From: Crocinitomix algicola
Lineage (GTDB): Bacteria > Bacteroidota > Bacteroidia > Flavobacteriales_D > Crocinitomicaceae
Length of the DNA: 64,000 nt
Reading direction: 5' to 3'
Assembly (NCBI RefSeq): GCF_001661595.2
Contig: NZ_LYPF02000018.1
Location: forward strand, 1-64,000
Under the pieces are notes generated by a model. That model was not told the origin of the DNA, did no database searches, and saw nothing but the letters and a program-made list of their open reading frames with translations. The first letter of the stretch is position 1. Every line of letters starts with the position of its first letter. Made by a program: the position numbers and the translations under genes. Below, in pieces: positions 25,594 to 33,839 of this stretch.

Positions 25594-26751
25594 ATGTCAA
25601 TCTCTACTTCTACAAAACATAAAAAAATAATAATCATTTCACCTGCCTTCCCCTATCGTGGAGGAATAGCAGCTACAACCGATCGACTTGCCAAAGAATA
25701 TACAAGCAGAGGCGAAACGGTAGAAGTTTGGACATACAAAGTATTGTATCCCAAACTCATTTTTCCCGGAAAAAGTCAATTATTAGATCTAACCAAACAT
25801 AAAGCTCCAACTAACTTAACAATACATCGAAAAATTGTTTCATTCAATCCTCTAAATTGGTTTAAAGTTGGAAAGGAACTAAAAAAAGAAAACCCTTCAA
25901 AAATAATTCTTCGCTATTGGCTCCCTTTTCTAGGTCCTTGTCTAGGCACTTTAGCACGAATTGCCAAAAAAAATAAAAACAAAGTTGCCATTGGATTGAT
26001 TGATAATGTCAAACCCCACGAAAGTCGATTTGGCGATAAAATTTTATCCAATCTTTTTTACAAACAGCTCGACGGTTTTTTAGTGATGTCAAAAAAAGGT
26101 GTGAAAGAATTAGAACATGATTTTGGAATAACTAAACCCATAGCCTATACACCTCATCCTATTTTTGATATTTATGGATCGAAGTTGGATAAAGTAGAAG
26201 CTATTAAGCACCTTGGTCTATCTGAGGACTTTAAATATATTTTATCTTTTGGTCTAATTCGTAAATACAAGGGGGTTGACCTGTTAATTAAAGCCTTTAA
26301 ACAATTCAACAAAACAAATCCCAATTACAAACTCCTAGTGGTAGGAGAATGCTACGAAAACTGGGACACCTATCAAGACCTAATAAAATCGCTTAATTTG
26401 GAACATGAAATTATTCGCTTCGATCAATTTGTTCCGGACGACGAGGTGAAATATTATTTCTCAGCAGCCGAATTCCTCGCGCTCACCTACCGATCAGCAA
26501 CCCAAAGTGGTGTTACCCAAATTTCATATAGCATGGAACTTCCAATGCTTGTCACTAAAGTTGGTGATCTTGCGACAATGGTGCCACATGGAAAAGTTGG
26601 TCTAGTAAGTGGCGTATCAAATGAGGAAATTGAAATGTCGTTAAATGAAATGGCTAATCCACAACAACTCGAAAAATTCCGAGAAGGAATAAAAGAAGAA
26701 AAAAAGCGTTTTCAATGGTCAGTACTATGTGATAAACTTGATCAATTATAA
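25594..26751 (+). CDS. Family 4 glycosyltransferase (GT-B)
   Basis: This 385-residue GT-B enzyme has an N-terminal acceptor domain starting IIIISPAFPYRGGIAATTDR and a C-terminal donor domain with YILSFGLIRKYKGVDLLIKA, where Arg/Lys contact the donor phosphates. The late acidic motif of GT4 is weak; YRSATQSGVTQISYSMELPM occupies the place of the usual E-x7-E. It lacks a signal peptide and is a peripheral cytosolic enzyme. It sits 6 bases after the GtrB-like gene and 47 bases before hddA, so it may transfer a heptose or another sugar to the glycan. Confidence 0.87.
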   Translation: MSISTSTKHKKIIIISPAFPYRGGIAATTDRLAKEYTSRGETVEVWTYKVLYPKLIFPGKSQLLDLTKHKAPTNLTIHRKIVSFNPLNWFKVGKELKKENPSKIILRYWLPFLGPCLGTLARIAKKNKNKVAIGLIDNVKPHESRFGDKILSNLFYKQLDGFLVMSKKGVKELEHDFGITKPIAYTPHPIFDIYGSKLDKVEAIKHLGLSEDFKYILSFGLIRKYKGVDLLIKAFKQFNKTNPNYKLLVVGECYENWDTYQDLIKSLNLEHEIIRFDQFVPDDEVKYYFSAAEFLALTYRSATQSGVTQISYSMELPMLVTKVGDLATMVPHGKVGLVSGVSNEEIEMSLNEMANPQQLEKFREGIKEEKKRFQWSVLCDKLDQL

Positions 26752-26798
26752 GCGTAATTAGGCGATTTCTTTATCTTTATACGATTAATTTTTGGGAA

Positions 26799-27821
26799 AT
26801 GATAGTTAAGAGTAAAGCTCCTTTTAGGCTTGGATTAGCAGGCGGTGGAACAGATGTCAGTCCGTATTCTGATAAATATGGAGGCGCTGTATTTAACGCT
26901 ACTGTAAACTTATATGCCTATGCCACAATTATCCCAAAAAATGACGGCAAAATTACGCTAAATGCCAAAAACAATAAAATTGAGACTTTAAAAGCTGAAG
27001 AGCAGCTAGAAATAACGGGGCATCTCGATCTACAAAAAGGTATTTATAATCGAATAGTTAAAGACTATACGAAAAAACCACTATCATTTGAATTAATTAC
27101 CGAAATGGATGTTCCCTCAGGATCAGGACTGGGAACCTCTTCAACACTTGTAGTATCAATACTTGGAGCTTTTTTAACTTGGCTAGACATACCGTTAACA
27201 ACACATGAAATTGCTCGTTTAGCCTATCAAATTGAACGTGAGGATTTGCAGATGGCCGGAGGCAAACAGGATCAATATGCCGCTAGTTTTGGAGGCATAA
27301 ATTTAATTGAATTCCAAGGTCAAAACGTAACTGTTAACCCCGTAAACATTCCACAAAACAGGATTAAATCACTCGAAAAGAGTATCCTTCTTTATTACAC
27401 TAAAACAAGTCGTAAATCTGCAAAAATAATTGAAATACAAGCCGATAACGTCATCCGAAAATTAGAAAAACCTATTCAGGCGATGCACTTCTTAAAAAAA
27501 CAAGCCTACCAATTAGAAGCAGCTCTAAAAGGAGGGGATCTACATGAAATAGGGGCCATCCTTGATAAAGGGTGGGAACACAAAAAACAAATGGCAATTG
27601 GTATTTCAAATCCCACAATCGACGAAATATACTCAACAGCTCTAATGGCTGGAGCTTATGGAGGCAAAATATCTGGAGCCGGTGGTGGTGGTTTTATGCT
27701 CTTTTATGTTGATGAAAATCATCGCGATTCAGTAATCAAAGCTTTGGCTAAATTTGACGGTAATTTTCGTGATTTTCACTTCGAAAAAAACGGATTAACA
27801 ACGTGGATAGAAAATGCTTAA
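26799..27821 (+). CDS. hddA: D-glycero-alpha-D-manno-heptose 7-phosphate kinase
   Basis: This 340-residue GHMP kinase has the N-terminal motif LGLAGGGTDVSPYSDKYGGA, the ATP-binding motif 2 VPSGSGLGTSSTLVVSILGA and motif 3 GGKISGAGGGGFMLFYV. In the GDP-heptose pathway this enzyme phosphorylates D-glycero-D-manno-heptose 7-phosphate at O1. The identity is supported by the following genes, a nucleotidyltransferase (8-bp overlap) and a heptose bisphosphate phosphatase-like HAD. Fucokinase-type kinases share the fold, so the substrate rests on the neighbourhood. Confidence 0.88.
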   Translation: MIVKSKAPFRLGLAGGGTDVSPYSDKYGGAVFNATVNLYAYATIIPKNDGKITLNAKNNKIETLKAEEQLEITGHLDLQKGIYNRIVKDYTKKPLSFELITEMDVPSGSGLGTSSTLVVSILGAFLTWLDIPLTTHEIARLAYQIEREDLQMAGGKQDQYAASFGGINLIEFQGQNVTVNPVNIPQNRIKSLEKSILLYYTKTSRKSAKIIEIQADNVIRKLEKPIQAMHFLKKQAYQLEAALKGGDLHEIGAILDKGWEHKKQMAIGISNPTIDEIYSTALMAGAYGGKISGAGGGGFMLFYVDENHRDSVIKALAKFDGNFRDFHFEKNGLTTWIENA

Positions 27822-28542
27822 ACAGTTAGAGATAGACGAAATTATTATTTTAGCAGGAGGTCTTGGGACTCGCCTTAGGTCTGAAATAGGTGCAATACCT
27901 AAACCACTTGCACCTGTATGTGAAAAGCCATTTATCGTTCATCTACTCGATTATCTAGCCCATCAACAACTAAAAACAGTCATACTTTCAGTAGGTTACA
28001 AATGGGAAATGATCAAGAACGTGATTGGAGACGCTTACAAAGGAATGAAAATCCTTTATTCGGTAGAAAAAGAACCTTTAGGAACGGGAGGTGCTATTAA
28101 ATTAGCACTAAACCAAACCAAAAGAAAACATGTACTGGCGTGTAATGGAGACACTTTATTTACAATCAATCTAAACGATTTAAAGAAGATACACCTTGAA
28201 AACAACTCCCTATGTACACTTGCTTTAAAACCCATTAAAAATACAGATAGATACGGTAGCGTACAAATAAATGAAAAGCAAAAAATTATTGGTTTTACCG
28301 AAAAACAATTCCAAGATACAGCATTAATAAATGGCGGAATATATTGCCTTAACAAAAGCCATTTCAATAAAATAACTCCCCAAAAAGAATTCTCATTTGA
28401 AAAAGAATTTCTTGAAATTCATTGCAATGAAAATTTATACGGATCCGTTCAAAACACCTACTTCATAGATATTGGCATTCCTAAAGACTTTAAACAGTTA
28501 AACACCGACCTAAAAAATAAAACCATACATGAACTTAAATAA
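27814..28542 (+). CDS. hddC: Heptose 1-phosphate guanylyl/nucleotidyltransferase
   Basis: This 242-residue protein is a sugar-phosphate nucleotidyltransferase with IIILAGGLGTRLRSEIGAIP (the pyrophosphorylase signature), KPLAPVCEKPFIVHLL and the metal motif ACNGDTLF. In GDP-heptose synthesis it would join GMP to D-glycero-alpha-D-manno-heptose 1-phosphate. The size is that of the short HddC/RmlA-like form. It overlaps hddA by 8 bp and gmhB by 14 bp, which fixes the three as one translational unit. Other nucleotide donors are possible on sequence alone. Confidence 0.87.
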   Translation: MLKQLEIDEIIILAGGLGTRLRSEIGAIPKPLAPVCEKPFIVHLLDYLAHQQLKTVILSVGYKWEMIKNVIGDAYKGMKILYSVEKEPLGTGGAIKLALNQTKRKHVLACNGDTLFTINLNDLKKIHLENNSLCTLALKPIKNTDRYGSVQINEKQKIIGFTEKQFQDTALINGGIYCLNKSHFNKITPQKEFSFEKEFLEIHCNENLYGSVQNTYFIDIGIPKDFKQLNTDLKNKTIHELK

Positions 28543-29074
28543 ACTAAAAATCGACAGTACTTGGACACTATTTTTAGACCGTGACGGTGTAATCAACACG
28601 CGATTGATTAATGATTATGTTAAAGCATTAAATGAATTAAAAATCATCGCCGGTGTACCAGAAGCCATTTCGCAATTCACAAAATTATTTGGCAGAATAG
28701 TGGTGGTGACCAATCAACAAGGAATAGGCAAAGGAATAATGACAACAGAAGATCTAAGTATAATTCACGGTTTTATTGCTGATGTCGTCAAACAAGCAGG
28801 AGGGCATATTAATCAATTTTACTTTGCTCCTCAATTAAAATCCGAAAATAGCGAGTTTCGCAAACCTAATCCGGGAATGGGCTATGCAGCGAAAAACGAC
28901 TATCCTGAAATTGATTTCGAAAAATCTTTGATGATAGGGGATACTGAAAGTGACATTGAGTTTGGCATAAATTTGGGAATGAAAACGATTATGTTAACAA
29001 CTGAACGTAACGTTAAGACAAAAGCTGATTATATTTTTGAAAATTTGCATGAGGTTGCAAAAAATTTAAAATAA
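28529..29074 (+). CDS. gmhB: D,D-heptose 1,7-bisphosphate phosphatase, HAD family
   Basis: This 181-residue HAD phosphatase has motif I LFLDRDGVINTRLIND, motif II VVVTNQQGIGKGIM and motif III/IV KPNPGM...LMIGDTESDIEFG. These match GmhB, which removes the C7 phosphate during heptose synthesis. The zinc-loop cysteines of the E. coli enzyme are not evident, as in many Bacteroidota homologues. It overlaps hddC by 14 bp. No GmhA (sedoheptulose 7-phosphate isomerase) gene is seen in the window, so the first step must be encoded elsewhere. Confidence 0.86.
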   Translation: MNLNKLKIDSTWTLFLDRDGVINTRLINDYVKALNELKIIAGVPEAISQFTKLFGRIVVVTNQQGIGKGIMTTEDLSIIHGFIADVVKQAGGHINQFYFAPQLKSENSEFRKPNPGMGYAAKNDYPEIDFEKSLMIGDTESDIEFGINLGMKTIMLTTERNVKTKADYIFENLHEVAKNLK

Positions 29075-29078
29075 CAAG

Positions 29079-29825
29079 ATGAAGTACTTATTCTCGCTAT
29101 TCATATTTATCGTTGGATTTACATCAGTTGGGTTAGGTCAAGTTAACCAAAAAGACAGTCAAGGACGTAAGCAAGGAGTTTGGAAAAAAGCGCATCCAAA
29201 TAATGCTGTGTTTAAATATGAAGGCCAATTTAAGGATGACAAACCATATGGTAGGTTTACTTATTACTACGAATCTGGCAAAGTCAAAGCCATTATGGAC
29301 TATACGAATAATGGTAAAACAAGCTATGCCCAAATGTACCATGAAACAGGGTATTTAATGGCTCGTGGCAAATATATCAACCAGCAAAAAGACAGTACTT
29401 GGGTACAATACGACGATCGTGGTGTTATTAGCTATCAAGAAGATTATAAAAACGGTAAACTCAATGGGCAACGTGTTATTTTCTATGAACCTCAAGCAGG
29501 ACAATATCGTGTTATGGAATATTCTTACTGGGAAAATGGTATTCAACATGGAGAATACAAAAAATTTCACCCTAATACGAAAGTAAAAGAAGAAGGAAAA
29601 TATGTAGATGGAAACAAACATGGCGAGGTAAAACATTATCATCCTAATGGAAAAATTGCCATGATACAACGTTATAAATATGCCGTTAAACACGGATACC
29701 ATATTGTGTACAACGAAAGTGGGCAGCAAGTTGGATTTAAACTTTATTGGGAAGGAGTTGAATTAAAAGGCAAAGCACTAGAAGAAAAAATTGCAGAATT
29801 AAAAGCTGCTCGAGAAGGCAATTAA
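29079..29825 (+). CDS. Secreted YwqK/MORN-repeat protein
   Basis: This 248-residue protein has a signal peptide (MKYLFSLFIFIVGFTSVGLG) followed by at least six MORN-like repeats of about 22 residues. Examples are QGRKQGVWKKAHPNN, DDKPYGRFTYYYESGK, NGKLNGQRVIFYEPQ and DGNKHGEVKHYHPNGK. This is the toxin-antitoxin YwqK-type repeat, abundant in secreted Bacteroidota proteins and structural rather than catalytic. It lies 4 bases after gmhB and could be the end of that transcript, but has no known link with heptose synthesis. Confidence 0.82.
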   Translation: MKYLFSLFIFIVGFTSVGLGQVNQKDSQGRKQGVWKKAHPNNAVFKYEGQFKDDKPYGRFTYYYESGKVKAIMDYTNNGKTSYAQMYHETGYLMARGKYINQQKDSTWVQYDDRGVISYQEDYKNGKLNGQRVIFYEPQAGQYRVMEYSYWENGIQHGEYKKFHPNTKVKEEGKYVDGNKHGEVKHYHPNGKIAMIQRYKYAVKHGYHIVYNESGQQVGFKLYWEGVELKGKALEEKIAELKAAREGN

Positions 29826-29886
29826 TAAAATCAGGTTTAATTTTTGAAACCTTATTCTTCGAAAATGAGTATAATCCAAATAAATT

Positions 29887-29893
29887 AAGGAGA
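29887..29893 (+). promoter_or_regulatory. Unusually strong Shine-Dalgarno sequence before the SiaC-like gene
   Basis: AAGGAGA lies 5 bases before ATG 29899. Most genes in this window lack any Shine-Dalgarno match, as usual in Bacteroidota, so this one stands out. It fixes the start of the SiaC-like gene. Confidence 0.6.
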
Positions 29894-29898
29894 TATTT

Positions 29899-30279
29899 AT
29901 GCCATTTTTGATTGAAGGAGATAAAAGAAGCCCAAAAATTGAAGCCCATTTTGAACGTGGATTCATCGAAATTTCGGGAATTTCTTTGCCTGAGAATCCC
30001 TATAATTTTTATCTTCCCTTACAAAAAGAAATTGAAAATTACGTAGCTAAACCTCAAACTAAAACACTGCTTTCAATCAAATTAGAGTATTTTAATACAG
30101 GGTCCGCTTTAGCGCTCCGAAACACCATTCAAAAACTTCATGATAATCTGCCAAAGGAATCATTCACAATTAAATGGTACTACGAAAAAGACGACACAGA
30201 TATGTTTGATTCTGGTGAGGAATTTTCAGCACTGTTTGAAGACTCCAATTTTGAAATCATCGAAGTAGACGAATTTTAA
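29899..30279 (+). CDS. DUF1987 / SiaC-family regulatory phosphoprotein
   Basis: This 126-residue protein matches the SiaC (DUF1987) fold. Segments are TLLSIKLEYFNTGSALALRN (residues about 55-75), where the Thr/Ser in FNTGS corresponds to the phosphorylated residue of Pseudomonas SiaC, and the acidic end SNFEIIEVDEF. In Pseudomonas SiaC binds the cyclase SiaD when dephosphorylated by SiaA and is phosphorylated by SiaB. No such partner gene is present here. The gene stands alone and converges with rsmG by a 4-bp overlap. Confidence 0.82.
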   Translation: MPFLIEGDKRSPKIEAHFERGFIEISGISLPENPYNFYLPLQKEIENYVAKPQTKTLLSIKLEYFNTGSALALRNTIQKLHDNLPKESFTIKWYYEKDDTDMFDSGEEFSALFEDSNFEIIEVDEF

Positions 30280-30908
30280 GCCATATTAATGTAAATCACC
30301 TTTTTAGTTTCAAAAAAAGGTTCATCAAACACTTTACTTAATTCCATTTCTTCCCAAAAACGTTTTACATTTTTAAATTCTTCCGATAAATCACCGCCTT
30401 TTAGATAAAAAATTCCATTTGGATAAGCATTTTTTTGTTTGGGATAAAATTTATTTTGAACCCAAGGTAAAAAACGGTCTATTTGAGTCACAGCACGGCT
30501 GACAACAAAATCATATTTCTCTTTAATTTGCTCTGCACGCGAATGACTTGCGCGAACATTCTGCAGCCCTAATGCCTCTGCTGCTCCTTGAACAACTTTA
30601 ATTTTTTTTCCAATTGAATCCACTAAATGAAACTTTACTTTAGGAAATAAAATGGCCAATGGTATACCCGGAAATCCTCCCCCCGTTCCTACATCCAATA
30701 TTGAAGTACCTGGTTTAAAAGAAACCATTTTTGCAATTCCAAGTGAATGTAAAACATGTCGCTCGTAAAATGAATCAAAATCTTTACGGCTAACGACGTT
30801 TATTTGTTCATTCCACTCTTTATACACAGCATAAAGCTGCTCAAACTGTTTTTTCTGCTCCTGTGTTAAAGCTGGGAAATAGTGAAAAATACGATCAACT
30901 GTCATCAT
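30276..30908 (-). CDS. rsmG: 16S rRNA (guanine527-N7)-methyltransferase RsmG
   Basis: This 210-residue methyltransferase has the SAM-binding motif SILDVGTGGGFPGIPLAILF, the HVLHSLGIAK motif before it, and FVVSRAVTQIDRFLPWVQ after, as expected for RsmG/GidB. It methylates G527 of 16S rRNA. Its ATG overlaps the stop of the sigma factor upstream by 4 bp, and a second ATG one codon later could be used. It is the last gene of a minus-strand unit with the sigma factor and a GT2. Confidence 0.93.
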   Translation of the reverse strand: MMTVDRIFHYFPALTQEQKKQFEQLYAVYKEWNEQINVVSRKDFDSFYERHVLHSLGIAKMVSFKPGTSILDVGTGGGFPGIPLAILFPKVKFHLVDSIGKKIKVVQGAAEALGLQNVRASHSRAEQIKEKYDFVVSRAVTQIDRFLPWVQNKFYPKQKNAYPNGIFYLKGGDLSEEFKNVKRFWEEMELSKVFDEPFFETKKVIYINMA

Positions 30909-31510
30909 ATAGTATCGCGCGTATGTTTAATCATATCTGCCAAAAATGCTCTTGCTCTAAAAAGTTGGGCTTTTACTGTACCTAGAGGTAAACCCATATC
31001 TTGTGCAATCTCATCGTAAGACAATTCTTGGAAATACCGCTTTTCAATTAGGTCACGATATCGTGGTTTTAACTTCTTAACAATTTCTCTCATCACCCCC
31101 ACCTTTTCTAGGTGCATTGTCTCTTGCTCAGGATTTTTCTCAGTACTCTTTACATCTATTCCAACTTTCTCTCCGTCATCGTTGGTGAAAGCTGTATCCA
31201 TCGAAGTCACTTTAATCCGTTTTTTACGAATAAAGTCGATAGCATTGTTTGAAGCTATTTTAAACAACCAAGTGCTAAACGCATAACTAGGTGAATATTG
31301 ATGCAAACGGTTAAATGCTTTGCCAAATGCTTCAATAGTCAAATCTTCAGCATCATCTTCCGAACGAACCATTTTTAACATCATAAAATAAATAGATTCG
31401 CGATACATTTCCATTAAATCGCCGTATGCAAGTTGATCGCCGTTCAGCGCTTTTTCTACTAAGGCTAAATCTCGTTTCCCTTTGTCTGATAAGTTATTAT
31501 TTTCTACCAT
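30905..31510 (-). CDS. ECF-like sigma-70 family RNA polymerase sigma factor
   Basis: This 201-residue protein has sigma region 2 (residues about 25-100, with RSEDDAEDLTIEAFGKAFNR and YSPSYAFSTWLFKIASNNAI) and region 4 near 140-195 (QELSYDEIAQDMGLPLGTVK, AQLFRARAFL). There is no region 3, so it is of the ECF/group 4 type. No anti-sigma gene is adjacent, which is less common and suggests regulation at another level. It overlaps the GT2 upstream by 7 bp and rsmG downstream by 4 bp. Its acidic linker (TNDDGEKVGIDVKSTEKNPE) is visible between the regions. Confidence 0.9.
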   Translation of the reverse strand: MVENNNLSDKGKRDLALVEKALNGDQLAYGDLMEMYRESIYFMMLKMVRSEDDAEDLTIEAFGKAFNRLHQYSPSYAFSTWLFKIASNNAIDFIRKKRIKVTSMDTAFTNDDGEKVGIDVKSTEKNPEQETMHLEKVGVMREIVKKLKPRYRDLIEKRYFQELSYDEIAQDMGLPLGTVKAQLFRARAFLADMIKHTRDTI

Positions 31511-32634
31511 TTACTCCTTTCAGTTCGTTCAGATGAGTAATAAACAAATGGCATCATAAAAAAGTGTAACAATTCTAAAAACGGAAAAATTAAAATCAAA
31601 TCTCCTGCTTTATATTTTTTAAGAAGAAATCCATTGACTATCCAATACAATAGAAATCTAACTCCAAATATCACTGTTACGATTGGCCACCACTTGTAAT
31701 TAAACAGTAAAATAAAGAAAGAAACTAGCATCAAAAACATCGTTGCCGGAAATATTCCTAAAACCAACTTGTTAATAAGTCTATATTTTGGAGCAGTTGT
31801 ATAGTGCCTTTGCTTCTGTTTATACCAGTCTTTCCAAGATTTTTGCGGCGCCGAACAAACGAACGAATTCGGATTCATTTCGATGGCTACATTTTTTCGT
31901 GTAGCAGCTTCTTGCATAAACAAATCGTCATCACCTGATTGTATATGATAATGGTTTTTAAAGCCATCTACTTTAAAAAACAACTCTTTTTTATAACTTA
32001 TATTCCTTCCAACACCCATATACGGCATACCTAACCGTGCCATTCCAAAATACGTTGTAGCAATGGAATTTGTATCGAAGCGAATGAGCTTATTTAACAG
32101 TCCTTTCTTTTTTTCATAAGGACCATAACCAATAACGATTTCTTTACCTTCAGTATAATTACTCACCATCTCTCTTAACCATTGCGTAGATTGTGGAATA
32201 CAATCAGCATCAGTCATTAATAAATGCTCATATTTAGCTCCTTTAATTCCAATTGTTAGCGGAACTTTTTTACCAAATTTTCGATGTTTGTTTCGTTCTA
32301 ACTCAATCAGCTTTAAATTCGAATGCGTTTTTTGATAAGCCTTTATAATATGCCTTGAATCATCAAAACTCTGGTCATTTACGACGATTACCTCAAACTC
32401 CGGATATTCTTGCGCCAAGATTTTTGGCAAATTTTTAAAAAGGTTATCCTCTTCGTTTCGCGCGCAAATAATAATTGAAACTGGGAATTCAGGGGAAATC
32501 GATTTCTTTTTCCGATAAAACAACACATTTAAATGAACTAAAAACAAATAAATCAGCTGAATGGCGACTGCACCACTAAAAACGAGAAATAAAATCCCCA
32601 TTAAATCGAATCGTATTGAAGGCAATAATTCCAT
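31504..32634 (-). CDS. Membrane-anchored family 2 glycosyltransferase
   Basis: This protein of about 376 residues has one N-terminal membrane segment, a GT2 domain with FPVSIIICARNEEDNLFKNL, VIVVNDQSFDDS and LMTDADCIPQS, and two C-terminal membrane segments (residues about 290-335) of the NdvB/chlorobactene-type layout. The W-x-QKQRHYT motif (DWYKQKQRHYTTAPKYR) corresponds to the processive QxxRW motif. The start is ATG 32634 (MELLPSIRFDLMG); the upstream in-frame codons to 32673 are unsupported. It is the first gene of the unit with the sigma factor and rsmG. Confidence 0.86.
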   Translation of the reverse strand: MELLPSIRFDLMGILFLVFSGAVAIQLIYLFLVHLNVLFYRKKKSISPEFPVSIIICARNEEDNLFKNLPKILAQEYPEFEVIVVNDQSFDDSRHIIKAYQKTHSNLKLIELERNKHRKFGKKVPLTIGIKGAKYEHLLMTDADCIPQSTQWLREMVSNYTEGKEIVIGYGPYEKKKGLLNKLIRFDTNSIATTYFGMARLGMPYMGVGRNISYKKELFFKVDGFKNHYHIQSGDDDLFMQEAATRKNVAIEMNPNSFVCSAPQKSWKDWYKQKQRHYTTAPKYRLINKLVLGIFPATMFLMLVSFFILLFNYKWWPIVTVIFGVRFLLYWIVNGFLLKKYKAGDLILIFPFLELLHFFMMPFVYYSSERTERSKW

Positions 32635-32643
32635 AATTATACT

Positions 32644-32659
32644 TGACACAAAGGTGTCA
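32644..32659. other. Inverted repeat in the divergent GT2/tgt promoter region
   Basis: TGACAC-AAAG-GTGTCA is a perfect 6-bp dyad with a 4-base centre, placed between the two divergent start regions. It is operator-like in position and symmetry, but no regulator can be assigned. Confidence 0.3.
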
Positions 32660-32674
32660 TAATTTAATATCATG

Positions 32675-32682
32675 TATATTTG
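32675..32682 (+). promoter_or_regulatory. Predicted -7 box for tgt
   Basis: TATATTTG matches TAnnTTTG, 25 bases before the tgt ATG at 32707. It supports that ATG over an earlier in-frame TTG at 32680. Confidence 0.5.
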
Positions 32683-32706
32683 TCACGACTAATTTTTATC
32701 AACAAA

Positions 32707-33837
32707 ATGAACTTTATATTAGAGGCTGAGGACGAAAAGTCGCGTGCAAGAACTGGCACCATTGAAACGGATCACGGAAAAATTAAAACCCCTATATTTA
32801 TGCCTGTGGGTACTGCTGGAACCGTTAAAGGAGTTCATCAACACGAATTAGATCAAGACATCAAAGCGCAAATCATTTTGGGCAACACCTATCACTTATA
32901 CCTTCGACCAGGTCTTGAAGTCATTGAAAATGCTGGCGGATTACACCAGTTTAATGGTTGGAACAAGCCTATGTTAACAGACAGCGGCGGATACCAAGTT
33001 TATTCTCTATCAGGAACTCGAAAAATTCAAGAAGAAGGTGTTGAATTTCGCTCTCATATTGATGGATCAGCTCATTTTTTCACCCCTGAAAAGGCAATTG
33101 ATATTCAAAGAATTATTGGAGCTGATATTATAATGGCGTTTGATGAGTGCACCCCTTACCCGTGCGAATATAACTATGCGAAAGACTCCATGCATATGAC
33201 TCATCGTTGGTTAAAGCGATGTGTTGAACATATTAATAAAACTGAAGGACTTTATGGTCATTCGCAAGCATTGTTTCCTATTGTTCAAGGCAGCACCTAC
33301 AAGGACCTTCGCATCAAAAGTGCGGAAACGATAGCTTCCTTCGACCTTCCTGGTAATGCAATAGGAGGCTTATCAGTAGGAGAACCGGCCGAAGAATTAT
33401 ATGCAATGACCGACCTTGTATGCAATGTTCTCCCAAAGGATAAACCACGATATTTAATGGGAGTTGGAACTCCAGCAAACATCCTTGAATGCATTGCATT
33501 AGGTGTAGACATGTTTGATTGTGTTATGCCTACGCGAAATGCTCGTCATGGTATGCTGTTTACCAGAAACGGAATTATGAACATGAAAAATGCAAAATGG
33601 AAAAACGACTTTTCAAAACTTGATGAATTTGGAACATCCTATGTTGATTCTGCATACTCCAAAAGCTATGTTCGGCATTTGTTTCATGCAAAGGAATACC
33701 TGGCACTTCAAATTGCAAGCATTCATAATTTAGCATTTTATTTATGGCTAGTTGACGAAGCACGCAATCAAATTGAAAAAGGTACGTTTAGTGCTTGGAA
33801 AGATGAAATGGTACCAAAGCTCAGCCAAAAACTATAA
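32707..33837 (+). CDS. tgt: tRNA-guanine transglycosylase (queuine tRNA-ribosyltransferase)
   Basis: This protein of about 376 residues has the TGT barrel motifs TDSGGYQVYSLS (catalytic Asp region), MAFDECTPYP, AIGGLSVGEPAEE and MGVGTPANILE, with DCVMPTRNARHGMLF, where the nucleophilic Asp precedes CVMPTR. The usual zinc-site CXCXXC segment is not evident; the C-terminus instead reads FGTSYVDSAYSKSYVRHLFH. It exchanges guanine 34 for preQ1 in the four GUN tRNAs. ATG 32707 begins the conserved MNFILEAEDEKSRARTG. LptG follows after 2 bases. Confidence 0.93.
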   Translation: MNFILEAEDEKSRARTGTIETDHGKIKTPIFMPVGTAGTVKGVHQHELDQDIKAQIILGNTYHLYLRPGLEVIENAGGLHQFNGWNKPMLTDSGGYQVYSLSGTRKIQEEGVEFRSHIDGSAHFFTPEKAIDIQRIIGADIIMAFDECTPYPCEYNYAKDSMHMTHRWLKRCVEHINKTEGLYGHSQALFPIVQGSTYKDLRIKSAETIASFDLPGNAIGGLSVGEPAEELYAMTDLVCNVLPKDKPRYLMGVGTPANILECIALGVDMFDCVMPTRNARHGMLFTRNGIMNMKNAKWKNDFSKLDEFGTSYVDSAYSKSYVRHLFHAKEYLALQIASIHNLAFYLWLVDEARNQIEKGTFSAWKDEMVPKLSQKL

Positions 33838-33839
33838 GT

